From assembly GCA_030606845.1 (NCBI GenBank), contig JAUWFP010000112.1, forward strand, positions 1 to 6,973: a stretch of 6,973 nt of DNA. Direction: 5' to 3'. Both the position numbers and the translations under genes were made by a program. Shown one piece after another: positions 4,995 to 6,973 of this stretch; positions within the stretch are counted from its first letter, which is position 1; each line of letters opens with the position of its first letter. The notes under the pieces were generated by a model. The model saw only the letters and a program-made list of their open reading frames with translations. It was not told where the DNA came from and searched no databases. Source of the stretch: Anaerolineales bacterium. GTDB taxonomy: Bacteria > Chloroflexota > Anaerolineae > Anaerolineales > E44-bin32.

Positions 4995-6263
4995 ATGACC
5001 GAGGATATTCGTGCTCTCCTGCAAATACCTTCTACTCGCCTGGATGCTATAAACCAGATCCTTGCAGATCCCGACATGAAGATCATCAACGATTTCTTAG
5101 ATGTGGTTGCAAAATACGGCACCCCAGAGGAAATCAATGCAAAAGCCGAAGCCGCAAGGCAGATGCCCGTATTGCGCGAGAAGGTCGCAAAAATCAAGCC
5201 CGAATACTTGAAAGATCTCGACTGGCTTCAAGAGCAGCGCGAAAAAGGCGCTTTCATCAGCATCGACGAATACCGCAAGAAAGTTCTCGGCGAGCGTGCC
5301 GAGAAGATGTCATTCAATGATGATTTCGCCGTTACCCTCGAGATCAGCGCCTGTCAGTACTTCCATTATGTGATTCTAGCTGCGAAACGGGCGATCGCGG
5401 AGGGCTTATTGATGCCCAGCCGGTTCATCCGCGTGCGTCAAATGAAGGAGCAGGAAGAAGATGGTGATCTCCCGGCTTTCGCAGCCGCCATGCAGATCAT
5501 CGGCGCCAGCTACGTGGAGACCCTCGACACAAAGGGAACCGACGGATCTAACATCCATCTAGGCGGTCCAGAGACCATCACGGGGTATTTCGGTGGAGTG
5601 GGTCAACCGAATGCGTATGCTTTGAAATGGTTGGATGAATTCCTCTACTACTACACCAATTACGGCATCCGGCAGGTCTTGAACATAAATCCCGGAACGG
5701 TTCTGCTCGGGTACCTTCTCCATCGGCTCGGGGTTGACAATGAGTTCAAGATCTCGGTCTATATGGGGAACGACAATCCGTACGCGGCGTTCTGGACACT
5801 TATCGGCGCCAAACTCTTCAGCCGGGAGGATGGGACCTCCCCCTTGATCGGCTTCAATTGGAGCAACTCCATCAACAATGAGACGATGGAGATCACCGCC
5901 CAATTCAGGAAGGATCTGGGATTTGAGGATGTGGTTCGATACGAACACCACATCGTTGAGACCTATAAAAGCATCGTCCGCCAACCCTACAACCGGCGCG
6001 ATGAGTTGATCGAGATCGCCGATCATGTCGCCAATATATCCGCAAAGCATGAGGGGGCAGATCCCGAAATTGACATCGAGCGAGAACATCCAAGTGATAT
6101 ATTGGATTACTTCCGCGACAAAGATGAAATCATCGAAACGGGTGATTGGGACCATCTGACCTTGAATTTCAGCGATAAGCTCGACTCCCTAAACAAGACC
6201 GCCTGGGCGCTGACGGAGAATGGGCTTTCCTTCATCGCCGCTAAACATCTCCACGCAAAATAG
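4995..6263 (+). CDS. Unassigned 422-residue soluble protein, possibly a TIM-barrel enzyme
   Basis: I do not recognise the family. The protein has no signal peptide or membrane helix. Residues 1-110 are charged and helical in character. The rest shows a series of short hydrophobic strands that each end in polar or catalytic-looking residues: SNIHLGGPET (185-194), QVLNINPGT (227-235), KISVYMGNDN (252-261), LIGFNWSNS (284-292), VRYEHHIVE (314-322) and HVANISAKHEG (344-354), with helices between. That rhythm suggests a (beta/alpha)8 barrel whose strand ends carry N, E, H and D residues. It somewhat recalls cofactor-dependent mutases such as glutamate mutase epsilon, but I see no decisive motif and do not claim it. 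It is 36 bases behind the panB-like gene, with a good ribosome binding site and no promoter seen between them, so the two probably act in one pathway. An opposite-strand open frame here is a shadow. Confidence 0.92.
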   Translation: MTEDIRALLQIPSTRLDAINQILADPDMKIINDFLDVVAKYGTPEEINAKAEAARQMPVLREKVAKIKPEYLKDLDWLQEQREKGAFISIDEYRKKVLGERAEKMSFNDDFAVTLEISACQYFHYVILAAKRAIAEGLLMPSRFIRVRQMKEQEEDGDLPAFAAAMQIIGASYVETLDTKGTDGSNIHLGGPETITGYFGGVGQPNAYALKWLDEFLYYYTNYGIRQVLNINPGTVLLGYLLHRLGVDNEFKISVYMGNDNPYAAFWTLIGAKLFSREDGTSPLIGFNWSNSINNETMEITAQFRKDLGFEDVVRYEHHIVETYKSIVRQPYNRRDELIEIADHVANISAKHEGADPEIDIEREHPSDILDYFRDKDEIIETGDWDHLTLNFSDKLDSLNKTAWALTENGLSFIAAKHLHAK

Positions 6264-6297
6264 CGATACTTCTTTGCGGGCGCGTGGAGACGCCCGT
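6248..6297 (+). other. Two mutually exclusive hairpins at the 3' end of the 422-residue gene
   Basis: TCTCCACGC (6248-6256) pairs perfectly over 9 bases with GCGTGGAGA (6282-6290). An alternative stem uses GCGGGCG (6276-6282) with CGCCCGT (6291-6297), 7 bp including one G-U, around an 8-base loop made of the same GCGTGGAGA bases. The two structures cannot form together. The first overlaps the stop codon region (TAG 6261-6263). No T-run follows, so this is not a standard terminator; attenuation, mRNA processing or end protection are open options. Confidence 0.4.
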
Positions 6298-6328
6298 CCG
6301 GTAACTCGCTTGTGGGTTAAAAAGAAAG

Positions 6329-6357
6329 GATCCAACAATAAGAAAATATGGATCCAA
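6329..6357 (+). repeat. Repeated GGATCCAA flanking the start of the membrane-protein gene
   Basis: GGATCCAA occurs at 6329-6336 and 6350-6357. GGATCC is its own reverse complement, so the copies can pair as a 6-bp stem with a 15-base loop. The first copy overlaps the only Shine-Dalgarno-like sequence (AAAGGA, 6325-6330), which is 17 bases from the ATG. The second copy includes the G of the ATG at 6348. Pairing could hide the translation start or bring the distant Shine-Dalgarno nearer. It could also be chance. Confidence 0.35.
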
Positions 6358-6884
6358 TGGATAACCCGGTTACGAATAAAGATATCTGGGGAAGCACCGC
6401 AGTTTTCGCCATCATCGGCATTCTGCTGCTGCTTCCCCTGCTTTTGTTTTACCCCGATGCGGATTTCTTACAATCGCCGCGGGCAATCATCGCCGCCTCT
6501 GGAATTTTTTGGGGTGTTTTGAGTGTATTTGCCTTCAGGGCATTTTGGGAGCTTTACTACCAGCACTTCTACCCCGGCTGGGTTCGTCCCCTCGCACCGC
6601 TAAACATCCTCCTATACGCAGCATTCGGTTTGGTCTTGTGGTTCCTGGCCAACAGTTTCAATACACTCCCTGTATTGGTATTCATTCTTCTTGGGGGGAT
6701 CGAGGGTTTCTTGGAACACGTAATTGGGGTTTATGGCCTGCGAATCCTCGATAAAGTACCTGTATTCAATGCGCTCACTCCCGGCCCAGTGTTCATTTTT
6801 TCATTCTTCGAGTACGTCGTGTATTGGTCAATCGTAGCCTGGCTTGCGGTTGCACTGACCAAGTTCGTACCCCAAGTGTTCTAA
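6348..6884 (+). CDS. Unassigned five-helix integral membrane protein
   Basis: This 178-residue protein has hydrophobic segments at about 14-34, 46-66, 84-101, 106-128 and 147-171, so five membrane helices are likely. I do not recognise the family. Helix 4 and its edge carry E119, E123 and H124 (GGIEGFLEHVIGVYGL), and helix 5 carries E155 (FSFFEYVVYW). Charged residues at such positions are unusual and may mark a functional site. An aromatic loop WELYYQHFYPGW (67-78) follows helix 2. The start is uncertain: ATG 6348 has a Shine-Dalgarno-like AAAGGA at an over-long 17 bases, and an alternative ATG is at 6357. It follows the 422-residue gene after 84 bases with no clear promoter and may be the third gene of that operon. 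Protein-coding status rests on length, the consistent membrane pattern and position. Confidence 0.82.
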   Translation: MDPMDNPVTNKDIWGSTAVFAIIGILLLLPLLLFYPDADFLQSPRAIIAASGIFWGVLSVFAFRAFWELYYQHFYPGWVRPLAPLNILLYAAFGLVLWFLANSFNTLPVLVFILLGGIEGFLEHVIGVYGLRILDKVPVFNALTPGPVFIFSFFEYVVYWSIVAWLAVALTKFVPQVF

Positions 6885-6950
6885 TCTCGTTTAAAAAAGT
6901 TGCGGATGGCCAGCCGGCGACAACGATTCGGCTTTACGTTTTAGAGGGAC

Positions 6951-6963
6951 GTTTCTGAGAAAC
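6951..6963 (+). terminator. Weak hairpin after the last gene
   Basis: GTTTC (6951-6955) and GAAAC (6959-6963) form a perfect 5-bp stem with a 3-base loop, followed by ATTTAG. It could be a weak terminator about 70 bases beyond the last stop codon, but the T-tract is poor. Nothing else is recognised in 6885-6973. Confidence 0.2.
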
Positions 6964-6973
6964 ATTTAGCAGC

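Noticed and set aside
5559..6155. A long open frame (198 codons) on the minus strand inside the 422-residue gene
   Set aside because: It is fully antisense to a well-formed gene with a good ribosome binding site, and its translation shows no domain pattern. Codon bias of the plus-strand gene explains the lack of stops.
6936..6955. Direct repeat ACGTTT at 6936 and 6949
   Set aside because: Too short to support an attachment site or binding array so near the window edge.
1..6973. Archaeal origin of the window, suggested by IPK and mevalonate kinase
   Set aside because: TlyA, the DPPR-like UbiA protein, -35/-10 promoters with 17-bp spacing and consensus Shine-Dalgarno sites are bacterial in character.

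Overview
The window is 6973 bases of compact bacterial DNA holding seven protein genes, one of them cut by the left edge. It has no RNA genes, no mobile elements and no CRISPR. The best guess at the source is a bacterium of the Chloroflexota (Anaerolineae-like). The argument is the pairing of a mevalonate kinase with an isopentenyl phosphate kinase. This is the hallmark of the alternative mevalonate pathway, which is typical of archaea but also established in Chloroflexota such as Roseiflexus. The other genes (TlyA, a decaprenyl-phosphate phosphoribosyltransferase-like UbiA protein, a PanB homologue with methylene-tetrahydrofolate-type chemistry) and the sigma70-like promoters are bacterial. 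The taxonomic call is an inference.

Left block (1-1265, minus strand): tlyA, an rRNA 2'-O-methyltransferase, is followed after about 150 bases by the 5' part of a flippase-like membrane protein of the lysylphosphatidylglycerol synthase transmembrane family. Each gene appears to have its own -10 box almost touching its start codon.

Middle block (1378-3949, plus strand), divergent from tlyA: a three-gene operon fused by two ATGA overlaps. It encodes a UbiA-family polyprenyl-phosphate phosphoribosyltransferase, mevalonate kinase and isopentenyl phosphate kinase. The two kinases belong to the route that makes isopentenyl diphosphate. The first gene would attach phosphoribose to the polyprenyl phosphate that grows from it, giving a lipid-linked pentose donor for the cell envelope. 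The promoter is a clear TTGCCC-N17-TATTAT whose spacer contains a run of nine C. The ATG lies 7 bases after the -10 box, so the message is probably leaderless.

Right block (4101-6884, plus strand): after a 151-base gap with a TTGATA-N17-TAGACT promoter and a strong Shine-Dalgarno come a divergent PanB homologue with all catalytic residues kept, a 422-residue protein I cannot assign, and a five-helix membrane protein I cannot assign. The unassigned soluble protein reads like a (beta/alpha)-barrel enzyme. This block is the best candidate here for an undescribed pathway. The spaces between its genes contain short inverted repeats that could act on the mRNA.

The internal genes of the right block, and IPK, use Shine-Dalgarno sequences. 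The three promoter-proximal genes of the left and middle blocks do not, which suggests two modes of translation start in one short region.
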